Positions 33,493 to 45,519 of a stretch of DNA of 64,000 nucleotides are shown piece by piece; positions within the stretch are counted from its first letter, which is position 1; every line of letters begins with the position of its first letter. The position numbers and the translations under genes are program-made. The DNA lies in the NCBI GenBank assembly GCA_964059195.1, contig CAXKWD010000007.1, positions 56,023,620-56,087,619 on the forward strand, written 5' to 3'. This DNA is from Ectobius pallidus. Lineage: Eukaryota > Arthropoda > Insecta > Blattodea > Ectobiidae. The notes under the pieces are model-generated. The model had not been told where the DNA came from and searched no databases. It saw only the letters and a list, made by a program, of their open reading frames with translations.

Positions 33493-34919
33493 TTTAAAAC
33501 AATTATTTGTTTATTAAAAGAAATAATAAGTTATTACATATATATTTGCATGGTGATAGTCATTTGTCGTTGTGGAATCATTTCATGAGTGTACTTCGAT
33601 CTGCAATATATCGATACTGACTCGCTTTGATTTTCAATGTTGCCAATTTCCAGCAAAAAACTCACGTAGTTTTCTCAAACAAATATTCAAGTTTTTATTA
33701 TTATATAGATTTTTTATATAGTTTTTATATTTGATTTATACTTTAAATCCATGGTATTATTGTCCATTGCATTTTAGTATCCTTTTCACGTCAGAATTAC
33801 TTGTGACGCTTTCTCTTATAAATATAATTTTGCTAAGTTTATTGGGGATTTCCCTCACAAAGCCAGTACAACGTGCAAGGCGTTAATTTAGTTAGTTCAC
33901 ACGTCGAGTCCGAAGGAAGCGGACGTGGTTCTCATTCATTCCTGCTTGGGAAAAAGTATTTCCCAGTATATCATCATCATCAGCATTCTACAGTATCCAA
34001 GGATCTGGAAGCTGAATTTCAACTAGAATCTTCAATCCAACAAGGATTTGAGTTTTCATCTTTAAATCATCAATTTCAGCTAAGAAATTTGATTATTAAT
34101 TTATCATTCATCAAGAGCATCTCGTGGGCACGCTAACATAGCTTGTGACTCCTTATAAGTCTCTTATTTGAAGACAATCTTCAATTATATCTATCTAACT
34201 TTTAATTGGAACCATTTCCAATTAATTATAATTAATTTCTGCGTGAAGGAAGAATTTCACTGTAACCTTTCTTGATTCGCTTTGCATAGGCACGCCAAGG
34301 TGACGTCATATAGACGCTTGTAATTTCACCATCTTCGTTTCCTTTGTGAACATTATTACAACACATTTCAAAGTGTTATTTAACTTAAATTACTGAACGT
34401 CTTACATAATACATTCCTTTCAAATACAAACATAAAGAGAATTTTGAAGGATTCTGTGCAAGACTGAAGTAATTAATATTCACCTAACTTTAAGATTTTA
34501 TAGACAATAAGCATTTTAAGTATTACACATCAGTAAGTGTAATTTACTACTTTAAGGAGAATATTTCATCACAACCAATTTATAAAAATTATTTGGAACT
34601 TTAATTTAACTTTATTACAAACTGCTACAGTTTTAATTATCACCAGAGTATTTTAACATCAAGAAATTTCGTCATCTCTTCAAGATCATCAACTTTTCAA
34701 GCATCAACTTCAACAATATTTCAGTGTATAATAACCTCAGTGTCTTTTAGTGTTAAAATAAATATCATTTATTCACCAGAACGTTATAAATTCTTGTTCT
34801 TTTCATGTATAGGCAAAGGCAAGGGTTTCAGAAACTTACAGTCCATTCTCACCTAATTTCCCTTTCCAATCTACCTAATTTGGTACCTTGTGAAAGCTCC
34901 TTGATTGCCTACCTATACA
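33493..34919 (+). repeat. BEL-1 3' LTR, second part
   Basis: Remaining 1427 bp of the 3' LTR, ending CCTATACA and followed by the target duplication CTAAT. Confidence 0.92.
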
Positions 34920-35442
34920 CTAATTCTTTGATACAAAAGAAATAGGCTTAAAAAATTTTACCTTAACTATTTTAACCTGAGTATCAATATATTATTTTAT
35001 GTTAAAGAATAAATACTTGAGGAATTTAGGTCAAACTATCCAAGCACTGTTATTTTAAATGAGGGTATAAGATGGAAAACGAATATCTTACTTTAATATA
35101 ATAAACCCTCATTGGACACAAAATGAAGTTTATTAATAGTAACAGCATAATGAATAAAATGAGAAAGTGTGATGACTCGGCCTCTAATACAATGGTGGGT
35201 ATAGGGAGAGCGGCGATCCACCGAAACACTGCGTTTCAACTTCTCAATGCTGCATCATGATAGTTTGGCATCTTATGATTAAACTCGCAATCTTTAATTA
35301 AACCTTGGTCCTATTTCTGTGAAATTTGTGCAGAAATAATCTGCACAACACAGTCCTTCTGATGGCTAAAACAGAAACTTAAAAAATGCGGACATAAATG
35401 TTTTTATTTCATTATATAAGCATCACCAATTACACAAAATTC

Positions 35443-35810
35443 ATGGAGGGTGAAACGGAATTTGACTATGCGACAATTATTTTCATTTTTGTGTCCCTTA
35501 AAAACTTCAAAGGAGAAAGTTTTAGTGAAATATTTCAACTTTATTTTAAATTCAGTACCACCTTTATATCTTGAATGGTTTACGAGTAATTGAGTGGTAA
35601 TTATTCCGGGCGCTACAGCTCTGAATGATGTGGGACGATCGTGAAATGTTGAGGGTGAAGCAAATTTGACTATGCGACATTTATTATTTTATTTTTGTGT
35701 CCAGAAAGAGATCAAGCGTGTAAGGTTTAGTGAAATATTTGGATCTTATTATAAATCGAGTACCACCTATATATCTATAATGGTTACGAGTAATAGTAAT
35801 TACTCTAAAG
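35443..35810 (+). repeat. Diverged two-unit tandem duplication
   Basis: Units of roughly 200 bp at about 35443-35645 and 35646-35810 share TTTGACTATGCGACA, TTTTTGTGTCC, TTTAGTGAAATATTT and GTACCACCT in the same order. They look like an old tandem duplication. No coding content. Confidence 0.65.
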
Positions 35811-35976
35811 CTAAATCAATCAGAATGGTATTGAGGTATTAGCAGGCATCTTTTCCATAAAATACCAGCAATAACGTGGACTCAGTAATAATACTATATT
35901 AACTGACTACTTGTACCCATACTGCAAGATTGACCCGCTAGGGAAAAGGAGTGAATGAAGCTTTTCTCTAACTAAC

Positions 35977-37107
35977 GTAAGAAGTCCACGCTCCAAAAAT
36001 TAGCTGCTGGTTTCAACTGCAAGTACCCTAAATCGAACCTGGAAAATGTCGGGTTGAAGCAGTGCAGTGGGAGAAGTTGGACAAACCTTATTGCAGTTCG
36101 AAGTTGCGCGGAGACAATTGACTGTCGAAAACAAAACAGAAGTGACTGGTGTTGATGTAGTGATTAAAACACAAGTTCCTTCTGCACCAAGCACAGCGAA
36201 TAATCGCGTCATTATCACATTCATCTTAACATGTTTTCACATTTGTCTGTAGAGAGAATTTGATCGCTGAGTTGTATATTTGATTGCAACTAGATAGACA
36301 ACAGAAGCTAGGTTAAAAGCTTTATCCTTTCATTCGCGAATCCAAGCCCATGTAAACAAATGCAATGTGATTGTAACAGCAGCACACATCATGCTTCAAG
36401 ACAATATAGTGCGGTACTACATTTGATTTTCATATATTTAAAAACTCATAAAATGGGATGAAAATTATTAAGATAACAATATTAACTTATTACAAATAAT
36501 TCAGCGTATTGCGAAACGTGGCATTCGTAATATAATCCTTCAGTTTGCAAGTTTGTTGTGAATAATTAGGTGAAAGTTCGAAGGCTTGTTCCGATATGTT
36601 TCTGATTTGAGAATTACGCCACTGCTGGAGAACTCCGCTTAATGTACGTAGGCCTAATTATTTTACAGTAATATTCTGTATATATTCTGTACATACCATT
36701 ATTCATTTAGCACTCAATTTCAGCTTGTACAACGAAATAAGCAAACAAACATGTCTTTGTTTTTAACGCATATGACAGATGAAAGTGGCCTTCGTGGATA
36801 TATTTATTATGGAAGGAAACACGGCCTACTATAAATTTTTCGTTGTCCGCAGGAAGGAGATGATTGACGTTGGCTAACAGTTGACGAATCAAATACCGAT
36901 AAGGGCGGAATGATACCAGTGCAATGTTTACATGGTCTTCCATTCTCAAAATGAATGGATGACGTAATACTCCCGCCAGTCAGGTTGTCCAGTTCCATCT
37001 CTAGATTACCATGTTATATTCCCTATAAGTTCCAAGATATTTGCAAAGCATTTTAGGGTACTTGCAGTTGAAACCAGCAGCTAATTTTTGGAGCGTGGAC
37101 TTCTTAC
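35977..37107. mobile_element. Unclassified element with 55-bp inverted ends
   Basis: The first 55 bases (starting GTAAGAAGTCCACGCTCC) and the last 55 are almost perfect reverse complements over a 1131-bp unit. There is no obvious target duplication and no long open frame inside, so it is a non-autonomous element of unknown superfamily. Confidence 0.75.
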
Positions 37108-38497
37108 AGCATCTAGATGACCCAGTAAAAATATTGAGGCATGTTTCGATATGAGGGTAGTGAAGGGTTCCTTGTTAGTAAATCTGCACTACTTTTATTT
37201 ATAAATTTATTGGATTATCTATCATATTTTCTGTTTACTTATGTTAGTAATTTTTATGTATAATTATCATAGCAAATGTCTTATTAGTTTAATATCTTGT
37301 TCCTTTTTTTAATAAAATAATTTAACAACATAAGACGTACATCAGTTACAGCGAACGGCGAATGGTCGAGGGTTTGAGCAAATAGTAGCGGGCTGTAGTT
37401 AAGGCAAGAGGTTTTAATTTTTTAATGAAAAAATCAAGGAAAATGCTTTGAAATATTGTGTGGTATATGTAGAATGCATTGCAAAACAATTTTTGCGTAT
37501 ATGCGTCTTTATCGGATGTTGAGACGCCAATTTTAAAGATCACGCGCCCTATTTTTGTAGTGCTGCTTATGAAATTTTCCGTGCCCTGCATTCACAAACC
37601 ATCTCTTAGTTTAGGCCTATATTATCTCTGTTCACATAATTTGTACACAGATGTACACTTTTGACCGTGTTTCACCTACATAACATACCCCATACAGCCA
37701 GGAGAAAATTAATATTAATATAAATAATATTACTATTAATACAATATTAATACAAATTAATACTCAGTAATATTCTATACAATGTAATATTAATATTAAT
37801 TTATAAAATATCCCTTAGCTGTTTTATACCCTAATTATACGTTGTTATTTCTATACAAATGTACATTCCTTAACAAATTCTCATCAAATTATACTAACAT
37901 ACCCTCTACCCTATTTTCTAGGCAACAAAATATTAGATCAAATCATCCCTTAGCTGTTTCATACCTATATTATATAATTTTTCATTGCTTGTGAACATCT
38001 TCGATTTTTGGAAAGATGTGGAACGAAATGTTACGGTCAAGCTTCTTGCAATCTGATAAATTACTGTTACACACAGCCATGTTTATTTATGGAAATGAGA
38101 TCTTCCAAGACATGTAAAGGAGCCCGAAAATTGTCAAAAGTATCTAACAATTCAATTTAGATAAGGTGAGTCATTTTGAAATAGATTAATGTATTATTTT
38201 GTTTAAGAGTGTTTGCAATTTTTCCTATACCACCCGTAGTAATCTTGCTCCCGCGAATCTCAAGCAGAGTAACTGCTACCTAGCGGCGGAACCAGTGAAC
38301 TACCTCAGTCATCACACTTTCTCCTCTATTCATTATGGTAACAGTTAGTGTTAATCTGGAGATTAATATCCTGAGTTTTCCTTGTATAAACTTATCAGCT
38401 AGTACCATTCAATCATACTGAGGTATGTTATATACAAATTTGAACGGAATCTTCAATAAAAATCCAAATGCTTGTTTTGTTAAGTGCAGTTTGTTAT

Positions 38498-38499
<2 letters not shown>

Positions 38500-38534
<35 letters not shown>
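38500..38534. repeat. (TA)n microsatellite
   Basis: About 17 uninterrupted TA units. It stands right before the conserved start of the repeat described at 38535. Confidence 0.95.
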
Positions 38535-38538
<4 letters not shown>

Positions 38539-39018
38539 AAAATGAATGTATGTTTGTTTGTCCTTTATGCATTACTACACCACTCATCTGATCGTCATGA
38601 AACTTTAGGAAGTTGTTGAGTACACTCCCGCCAAGGATTCTGGCATAGTACTTTTTAATTTTAGCTTTTGTTCACGAGTTATGAGTGACAAATGGGAAGA
38701 AAACATGCATTTTTTGTGCTTTCGAAGCATCAGTTGGCTAAAGACAAATATAAGGTGCCAATTAGGCTCCGCCCATTGCATTGCTATGGCTTCAGCAGCT
38801 GACAGCTGGCAACCACCCGACCGTTCCCGACCCTTCCCGAGCTGACTCACTCGACATTCCCTACCCCTTGTACCACATATTGAAAATACAATTACAATGA
38901 TGCGAGAGTGCCCCTTGTACCAAATATTCAAAATACGAGAGAGGAGGTACTATGATATTGCGCAGGGAAGAGTTTTAGATTTAAAAGGTTTGATACCCAA
39001 ACGACAACTTCGTTCATA
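38535..39018 (+). repeat. 5' part of a dispersed repeat (Helitron-like candidate)
   Basis: Begins CATAAAAATGAATGTATGTT and runs through TTGTCCTTTATGC and CGTCATGAAACTTT. Such starts are common for abundant dispersed repeats of arthropods. The Gypsy element cuts it at 39019. A matching type of 3' end occurs downstream at 46320-46545, but whether the two belong to one copy is uncertain. Confidence 0.4.
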
Positions 39019-39022
39019 ATAT

Positions 39023-39354
39023 TGTTGCGTAGATAGAAGACAGCACTTATATTTATGTATCTGAGTTATTATTAACTGAAGCATACAGTTCACTCTCTGG
39101 TACAATACTGAACTTCTATTTGTACATACAGGGGTGTTTATACTAAGAGGTCAAACTGAGGAATAATCTAGAACTTAACAGAAATAGTAAATGAACAGAA
39201 TAGACTAGAAATTACTAGAAAGAATAACTAAATGATTTAAATATTTCTATAAGGAGAAGGTGGGATTCGAACTCGCGAAGTTCAGTTCCGTGGCCTAGTG
39301 CAAGCACGCGCGGCCACCGGTACATACACTGCGCTGAAGTTCAATTACGCTGCA
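39023..39354 (-). repeat. Gypsy 3' LTR
   Basis: 332 bp, preceded on the element strand by the purine run AGGAGAGGGGG (polypurine tract, about 39358-39368). It contains a tRNA-like box B (GAGTTCGAATCCC on the minus strand) near 39266-39280. Confidence 0.88.
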
Positions 39355-39473
39355 TTACCCCCTCTCCTGGAAGAACAGCGACCCGGAGGGCCCACCTTTC
39401 GTACAGGAATAAAAACCCAAACCAAGTCTCCGGATTGATAGAATACTGGTCGGTGACTGGCGTCATATCGTTC

Positions 39474-40600
39474 TCATTGCCGATCTTGAGAGTGCAACGT
39501 CCGAATACGTGCAAGCTGTCGGGCTTCCTCAGCTTCCTCGTCCTTGACATCGTCGGGGAGAAATGGAAATAACGTATCCATTGTCGTCTCTGCTTCTCGT
39601 CCATGCAACAAGAAGAAAGGTGTAAACCCTGTTGTCTCCTGTCTCGCTGTATTGTAGGCGAATGTGACAAATGGGAGCACTGTGTCCCAGTCCTTTTGTT
39701 CCACATCGACGTACATGGATAACATGCCAGCCAGGGTCTTATTGAAACGTTCAGTGAGCCCATTCGTTTGTGGATGATACGCAGTTGTCATTCGGTGGTC
39801 TACTTGACACAGAGAAATAACTTCAGCAACCAAGTTGGACTGAAATACAGATCCTCGGTCAGAGATTATGACTCGTGGGGCCCCGTGTTTTAAAATGACG
39901 TCTTCAACCAAAAATTTGCAACCTCTGGGGCGTCACCAGACGGTAGGGCTTTTGTCATAGCATAGCGAGTCATATAATCTGTGCAGACGATGATCCACCG
40001 GTTCCCTTGCAACGTCTTGTGGAATCTCCCAAGTAAGTCGACTCCGACTCTATGGAATGGTGCAACAGCTGGTGGGATAGGTACGAGTTGCCCAGGTGGA
40101 AGTTGTGGCAAGTTCTTCCGGCGTTGGCACTCTCGACAATGTCTCACGTAACGTCGCACTGATCGATACATACATGGCCAGTAAAACCTGCGACGTATTC
40201 GATCCAGTGTCTTCATGAACCCTAAGTGGCCTGACGTTGGGGTGTCGTGGAAGAATTTCAGGATATCACCTTGTAGCTGCCTCGGAATGACGGGTAACCA
40301 TAGTTTGCCGAATGGGTCATAGTTCCTTTTGCACAGAGTGCCGTTGACTAGATGAAATTCTCTTTTGGATGGCTCGTTCAGCTCCAAGGGTCCAATTATT
40401 TTTGACAGTTCTGGGTCCTTCCTCTGTTCAGCCGCTATATCAGTCAGGGTTGCCAAAAACGGGACGTCCTCGTCTTCTACAGTGTCGTCAATTACGGGAT
40501 TACGACTCAAGCAATCGGCATCCATGTGCTTACGCCCGCTTTTGTAGATAATGGTGACTTCGTATTCTTGTGTTGTGCCCCATCGAAGTTTCGGTAACAC
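39474..40600 (-). pseudogene. Gypsy integrase region, frameshifted
   Basis: The minus strand reads from a piece of the RNase H/integrase connection (EYEVTIIYKSGRKHMDADCL, near 40560) through the H2C2 zinc finger (HLGFMKTLDRIRRRFYWP with CRECQRRK, about 40230-40100) to the core DLLGRF (first Asp), SDRGSVF (second Asp, about 39860) and the HPQTNGLTERFNKT block with the catalytic Glu (about 39760). A frameshift near 39900 separates the first two catalytic parts. The frame ends at 39474 and the usual C-terminal domain is short or deleted. The enzyme would insert element cDNA into chromosomes; this copy cannot. Confidence 0.85.
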
Positions 40601-41559
40601 TACACATGTCAGGATTGGCTTTAAGCCTTCAGGGAATGGATAGCACTGCTGTGGATAATATAGGATAACATGCAATGTGATTAATTAGTTTCATGCACCA
40701 TTAAATAATAATCATAAATACTAAAAATATAAATATTAATTTATTTTAAATTAATATAATAAAAAATATCTAAAAAATGGTCTTTGATTCTACAAAAATT
40801 ATATTTCTCTTTACTTCAAATATTTGACTTGCTAATTCTTAACTGTGTAATTTGGTATAAATTCTTAAAACTTTACTTTTCTAATAAACGTGTTATAAAA
40901 TCTTATTTCTTTTGAAATAAACTACTGAAATTATCTATATCCTTTACTGAAATAAATGTTTAAACTTACAGTTTATTCTTGACAGAAATTCCAGCGTCAT
41001 CATCTCGATCTGCAGGATTACTTCATAGCGGTGGAAAGCTGAGCAACAAGAGAGCTTTTAGCGGCAATGCCAGCCCTTAAATAAGTTTTCTACATGACGC
41101 TAGTACCCGAAAACCTACCGTCAATATATCGCGGGAGATTTGATAATTATGCGTCTATTTCGGTACTTAAGTCGTTATTAATATAAAACTTTCATTAAAC
41201 ACTCTGTGATTTAATGTATACTTCGGTAAACTAAATGCAAAACAGTATTATACAGAGTTCGACAATAATCGTGAATATTGGATATTATTCCGAGATTTTA
41301 ACCAATAAAATACATTTATGAATTATGCAAAATTCGCTATTCACACACACTGTGTGTTAAAAGGAATGTCAACTCAGCAACCTTTTAGAGCAAATGAACT
41401 GAAGCTAATGTGCTGACATATACACATTTTTATTCTCTTGACATTTCCTGCTATCTGCTTCAATATAGCCTTTCTTCATATGGTAACTTAAATTATCAAA
41501 ATAATAAATATATTTTTGTTTCGTTCATTAGGACCTAACGTTCTGGCACATAACACATA
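40571..41559. mobile_element. Insertion of unknown type within Gypsy pol
   Basis: RNase H breaks off after the RWALRL block (41565) and Gypsy sequence resumes near 40570. The ~990 bp between are AT-rich and without a gene. The ends read TGTTGTGCC and GGCACATAACA, which are imperfect inverted repeats in TG...CA form, so a solo LTR of another element is possible. I could not find a convincing target duplication. Confidence 0.5.
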
Positions 41560-43598
41560 CAACCGAAGAGCCCATCTCGCAAGACGTCCCGAGGGGTCCT
41601 TCAGGTTCATTAACCAGCAAAGAGAATGATGGTCAGTAACAATGGTGAACGATATTCCAAAGAGGTATGGCCGAAATTTGGTAATAGACCATACAGCGGC
41701 GAGGCATTCTCTTTCCGTCGTTGAATAATTTTTCTCCGCCCTGGAGAGCACTCTGGAAGCATATGCAATAACTCCTTCTTCGCCAGCCTGTATCTGGACC
41801 AATACCGCTCCAATTCCATAGCTGCTGGCGTCGGTGTGTAGGAATGTGTCGGCCCCTTCGTCGTAAAGCCCCAACACAGGCTCTACGGTAAGAGCCGTTT
41901 TTAGTGCTTCGAAGGACCTGTTTCGTTCTATCTCCCACAAAAATACTGCCTCTTCCTTAAGAAGTTCTTGGAGTGGGTTAGCTTTGAGACAAAAGTCTTT
42001 GATGAACCGTCGATAGTACGAGCAGAGCCCTAAAAAACTTTTGACGTCTTTGATGTTCTTCGGCGTTGGAAAATCTACGATGGCTCGTATCTTCTCAGGG
42101 TCAGGCTTGATCCCGTCTCTATTTACGACATGGCCCAAAACCTTAATATCGGAAGCGGCGAATAGACATTTCTTCGGATTAAGACGCAAACCAGCTTCTT
42201 GGATTCACTGCAGGACGGCGGTGAGACGCTGAAGATGTTCCTCAAAGGTCTTAGAAAAGACAACGATTCATCTAGGTAGCAAAGACATATGGACCATTTA
42301 AAATGTCGAAGTAGATTGTCCATCATGCGTTCGAACGTAGCCGGTGCGTTACAAAGTCCAAATGGCATGTACTTAAACTCATAGAGCCCGTCAGGAGTGA
42401 CGAAAGCTGTCTTTTCCTTAACGGCTTCGTCGACTTCGATCTACCAGTAGCCACTATACATGTCCATAGTCGAAAAATAATTGGCTCCTCTCAGACAATC
42501 CAGAGTATCATCAATACGTGGCAGCGGATATACGTCTTTCTTGGTAATCTTGTTCAGTTTACGATAATCAACGCAGAACCTCCAACTTCCATCTTTCTTC
42601 CGCACTAAAACAACTGGAGATGACCATGGGCTTTCCGATGGCTGGACAATGTCTCTCTGAATCATCTCGTCCACTTCTTTCTGTATAATCCGCCGTTCCG
42701 TTGGTGACACTCGATACGGTCGCTGGGTCACGGGTGAATGATCACCTGTGTTGATGCAGTGCTTCACTTTGAGGCGACTTTTAGTTGGCTTGTTGCGAAA
42801 TTCGAAGACATCAGCAAAGTTACGAAGAACAGAAAATAATTGGGCTTGTTGTTCGTCAGTTAAGTTCTCTGCAGACATTTGCTGTAGCATTGTCATATCT
42901 ATTTCTTCCGTAATTTTTGGTCCAATGTCTAATGTCTCCTGTATCGCCGTTAAGTGACTCTCCTCCAGGGTCTCGATTGTTCCGATACACATATTTTCCG
43001 GAACGAGTTGAGGCAGAGGGCAGCTATTGAAGACCCAGAGCTCTCCTCTTCCATGGCGGAGCGACATTATAGATGATGGAACCACTACGTTCTTATAAAA
43101 CATGAGGGACTTGTTACTGTGAAACAAGACATCATTACAGCGATGCAAGTCCGTCGTGGCAACTGTAATTCTTTTCATGGACAAGGGTGGAATTAGACAG
43201 TCCTCTAGAACACATAGGCGCCCCTGACCATAACCTTCAGGTTCCATGATTTTGTCAACTTCGTCTATCTTCATCTCCAATCGGCCACAGTCTATCACAG
43301 CTCGGGAAGCTTCCAGAAAATCCCATCCCAGGATGATGTCATGGCTGCATTCACGAAGAACAACAAATCTGAAGGGTTGTGTTAGTGTGTTGATAGTTAG
43401 CCGAAGAATACACTCACCAACAGGCTGAGCGTACTGCCCGTTAGCGACCTTTAGTGAGGAGTGTGCGCTCCCTTTAAATATGGTCTTCTTCAGCTTGCGG
43501 CGATAAACATCCGAAATTACTGAATAGGACGCTCCTAAATCGACCAGAGCTCGAATGGGACGATCGTCTATAATCACATCAACATAATTCCTCTCCAT
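41560..43598 (-). pseudogene. Gypsy protease-RT-RNase H, broken
   Basis: Starts at 43598. The protease reads [12 protein letters not shown], with Leu in place of the Thr/Ser of the usual D-T/S-G triad (about 43560). RT follows with [16 protein letters not shown] (about 42580), a nonsense TAG just after YSGYW (42440), PFGLCNAPATFERMMD (42370-42320) and a frameshift at the YLDD active site (near 42270). A TGA near 42208 follows. The RNase H part reads FLHTDASSYGIGAVLV (about 41840), TERECLAAVW and TDHHSL (about 41625). It is then cut off by an unrelated insertion. Two stops, one frameshift and one insertion inactivate it. Confidence 0.85.
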
Positions 43599-43648
43599 CC
43601 TCGTCGAAGTCGTCCCAGGAGGATTTTCGTCAGGTGCGGTCGTACGGC

Positions 43649-44850
43649 TTAGTTTACCTCAGTGCGGCGGTTTGGAGAGCGACTAGTGCGTGGGTATGGT
43701 GATGGTGATCGGCCACGCCGTGGTGGTGAGCGACTTTGACTACATGCCGGAGAGTAACTCCGTCTAGCAGAGCGGCTATGATTCTCAGAGATTTCCTGGA
43801 ATCTATCACGTTGTTGCTCTCTTGCGACACTCCTTCCAGCAGAGCGGCTGTAATCCTCGGAGGTTTTGTCCCGAGGTTGTTCTCTTGCGTCACGGTAATC
43901 ATTGAACACTTGTTGTCGTTCTCGGCAGTAGCGGACTACGTGTCCCGGACGGCCACAGCGGAAACACACAGGTCTATTATCTTCCGTCCTCCAGACGTCA
44001 GTCTTCCGTCTTGGGGCATAAACGAGAGGTGGTCTCATTCGGCGGCTTGCTTGCAGGGTAGCAACAAGGCGGGAACGTCAGGAGTTGACACTGGAGCCCC
44101 TCTAGACACTGGTGACAGTTACCTCTGCACCTCTTGTCGTACAATATTGATCAATGTTTGACGATCTCTCTCTTCCGGCTGGGGCGACAAATATTTTCTT
44201 ATTTCCTCTTGCATAACTTGACGTATGAGGGCTGTCAAGTTCGACTCGGTATTTATTGAAGCGACAGCAGTAACATTCGGCAAGCGTTCAAATTTCGCTC
44301 CCCTGATCCTCTTCTGATGCATCATTTCGATGCGGCGACACCATTCCATAAAGTCTGCTGCAGAAGATATATCCTGGGTCAGTAGCGCTTTATACATGTC
44401 CTCTGCTACACCCTTCATAAGATGGGCGACTACTTCTGTTTCTGGCATCTTGGCGTTAACTCTTTGGCAAAGAGCGAGAACATCCTGAATATATGCTTGT
44501 GTTGATTCGCCGGGGTTTTGGGCTCTGCATTTCAATTCTTCTTCGGCACGACGACGTGACTGCAGCGGGTCCCCAAAGTAGTTTCGCAGGGCAGTGGTCA
44601 AATCTCCCCAAGATGTGAATAGAGCCTCATTGTTTTCAAACCACTGCTTCGCAGTACCCGCCAGAAAGAAGACCACATTTGCAAGACACATCATGTCATC
44701 CCAGCGATTGTACTTGGCAGCTCGGTCGTATTCCTTCAGCCACTTCTCCACGTCCTCCGAGGGTATGCCAGAAAATATTGGTGGCGTCCTAACTTGTATC
44801 ATTGTTGCAGCAGCTGGAATCACCGTAGGCGTCAAAGACGCCTTGGACAT
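43649..44850 (-). pseudogene. Gypsy gag, frameshifted
   Basis: ATG at 44850. The first part (to 44119) has the retrotransposon gag core: PPIFSGIPSEDVEKWLKEYD, W..AL...FGDP and CRAQNPGESTQAYIQDVL. A frameshift between 44119 and 44038 separates it from the second part, which has the CCHC knuckle CFRCGRPGHVVRYC (about 43960) and an Arg/Ser-rich tail. Gag packages element RNA. It is followed after a 50-bp gap by the protease frame, as usual in this group. Confidence 0.85.
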
Positions 44851-44966
44851 CTTACGGAAATTCAGCTCCGAAAATCCAGTACACGCGAAGTGTAGATTCT
44901 TGGTTCAGACTGAACATACTATAGCATCTTCCGTGACCAGGGTATCGGAACAATATGTGCATTTCT

Positions 44967-44984
44967 CCATACCCGGCGCCTCCA
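44967..44984 (-). other. Gypsy primer binding site (putative)
   Basis: Seven bases inside the 5' LTR the element strand reads TGGAGGCGCCGGGTATGG, beginning with the TGG complementary to a tRNA CCA end. The tRNA was not identified. Confidence 0.5.
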
Positions 44985-44991
44985 ACACTAA

Positions 44992-45340
44992 TGTTGCGTT
45001 GATAGAAGACAACACTTATAGTTATGTACGGTATCTGAGTTTTTATTAACTGAAGCATACAGTTCACTCTCTGGTACAATACTGAACTTCTAGTTGTACA
45101 TACAGGGGTATTTATACTAAGATGTCAAACTGAGGAATAATCTAGAACTTAACAGAACTTAACAGAAATAGTAAATGAACAGAATAGACTAGAAATTACT
45201 AGAAAGAATAACTAAATGATTTAAATATTTCTATATGGAGAAGGTGGGATTCGAACTCGCGAAGTTCAGTTCCGTGGCCTAGTGCCTTAGCACGCGCGGC
45301 CACCGGTACATACACTGCGCTGAAGTTCAATTACGCTGCA
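44992..45340 (-). repeat. Gypsy 5' LTR
   Basis: 349 bp, close to the copy at 39023 but with several indels. On the minus strand it holds GAGTTCGAATCCCACC preceded by a GGCCGCGCGTGCTAAGGC segment, which resembles the B and A parts of a tRNA. This may be an internal RNA polymerase III-like motif or a captured SINE fragment. Confidence 0.88.
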
Positions 45341-45519
45341 ATATATTTAATATATACAGTACATCTGTCCCATTTAAAACTTCTCTAGAACCAAAAATGC
45401 TTTTTTCAGAACCAACATAACATTTCACAATTATATAAAACAATATCCTTACTATTTATCATGTATTACACATCTCTGTAGTAAATAGGCTAGAAGAATT
45501 CTCGATTTTTATTGCAACG

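Larger units (their letters stand above)
19435..34919 (+). mobile_element. BEL/Pao LTR retrotransposon BEL-1 (host of nested BEL-2)
   Basis: Two 1762-bp LTRs enclose a gag-pol region; the 3' LTR is split by BEL-2. Target duplication is GTAAT (19430-19434) against CTAAT (34920-34924), one mismatch. The LTRs have exactly the same length once BEL-2 and its 5-bp duplication are removed and differ at about 17 positions by eye (about 1%). The coding region has five lesions, so the element cannot move on its own. Confidence 0.92.
39023..45340 (-). mobile_element. Gypsy (Ty3) LTR retrotransposon, defective
   Basis: LTRs at 39023-39354 and 44992-45340 start TGTTGCG and end CGCTGCA on the plus strand. 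The 4-bp duplication ATAT flanks it (39019-39022, 45341-45344). On the minus strand the order is gag, protease, RT, RNase H, integrase, the Ty3/Gypsy order. LTR lengths differ (332 and 349 bp) through small indels, one of which duplicates AACTTAACAG. About 990 bp of foreign DNA interrupts RNase H and integrase. No envelope gene is visible. Confidence 0.92.

Noticed and set aside
36000..36252. Small open frames on both strands inside the 55-bp TIR element
   Set aside because: They are short, overlapping and partly made of the inverted end itself, without any motif.
38535..38931. Open frames of 64 and 108 codons in the dispersed repeat
   Set aside because: They read through a TA microsatellite and a repeat; no conserved motif.
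39266..39320. Stand-alone tRNA gene in the Gypsy LTR region
   Set aside because: The same sequence is in both LTRs and the cloverleaf is incomplete; it is a property of the LTR.
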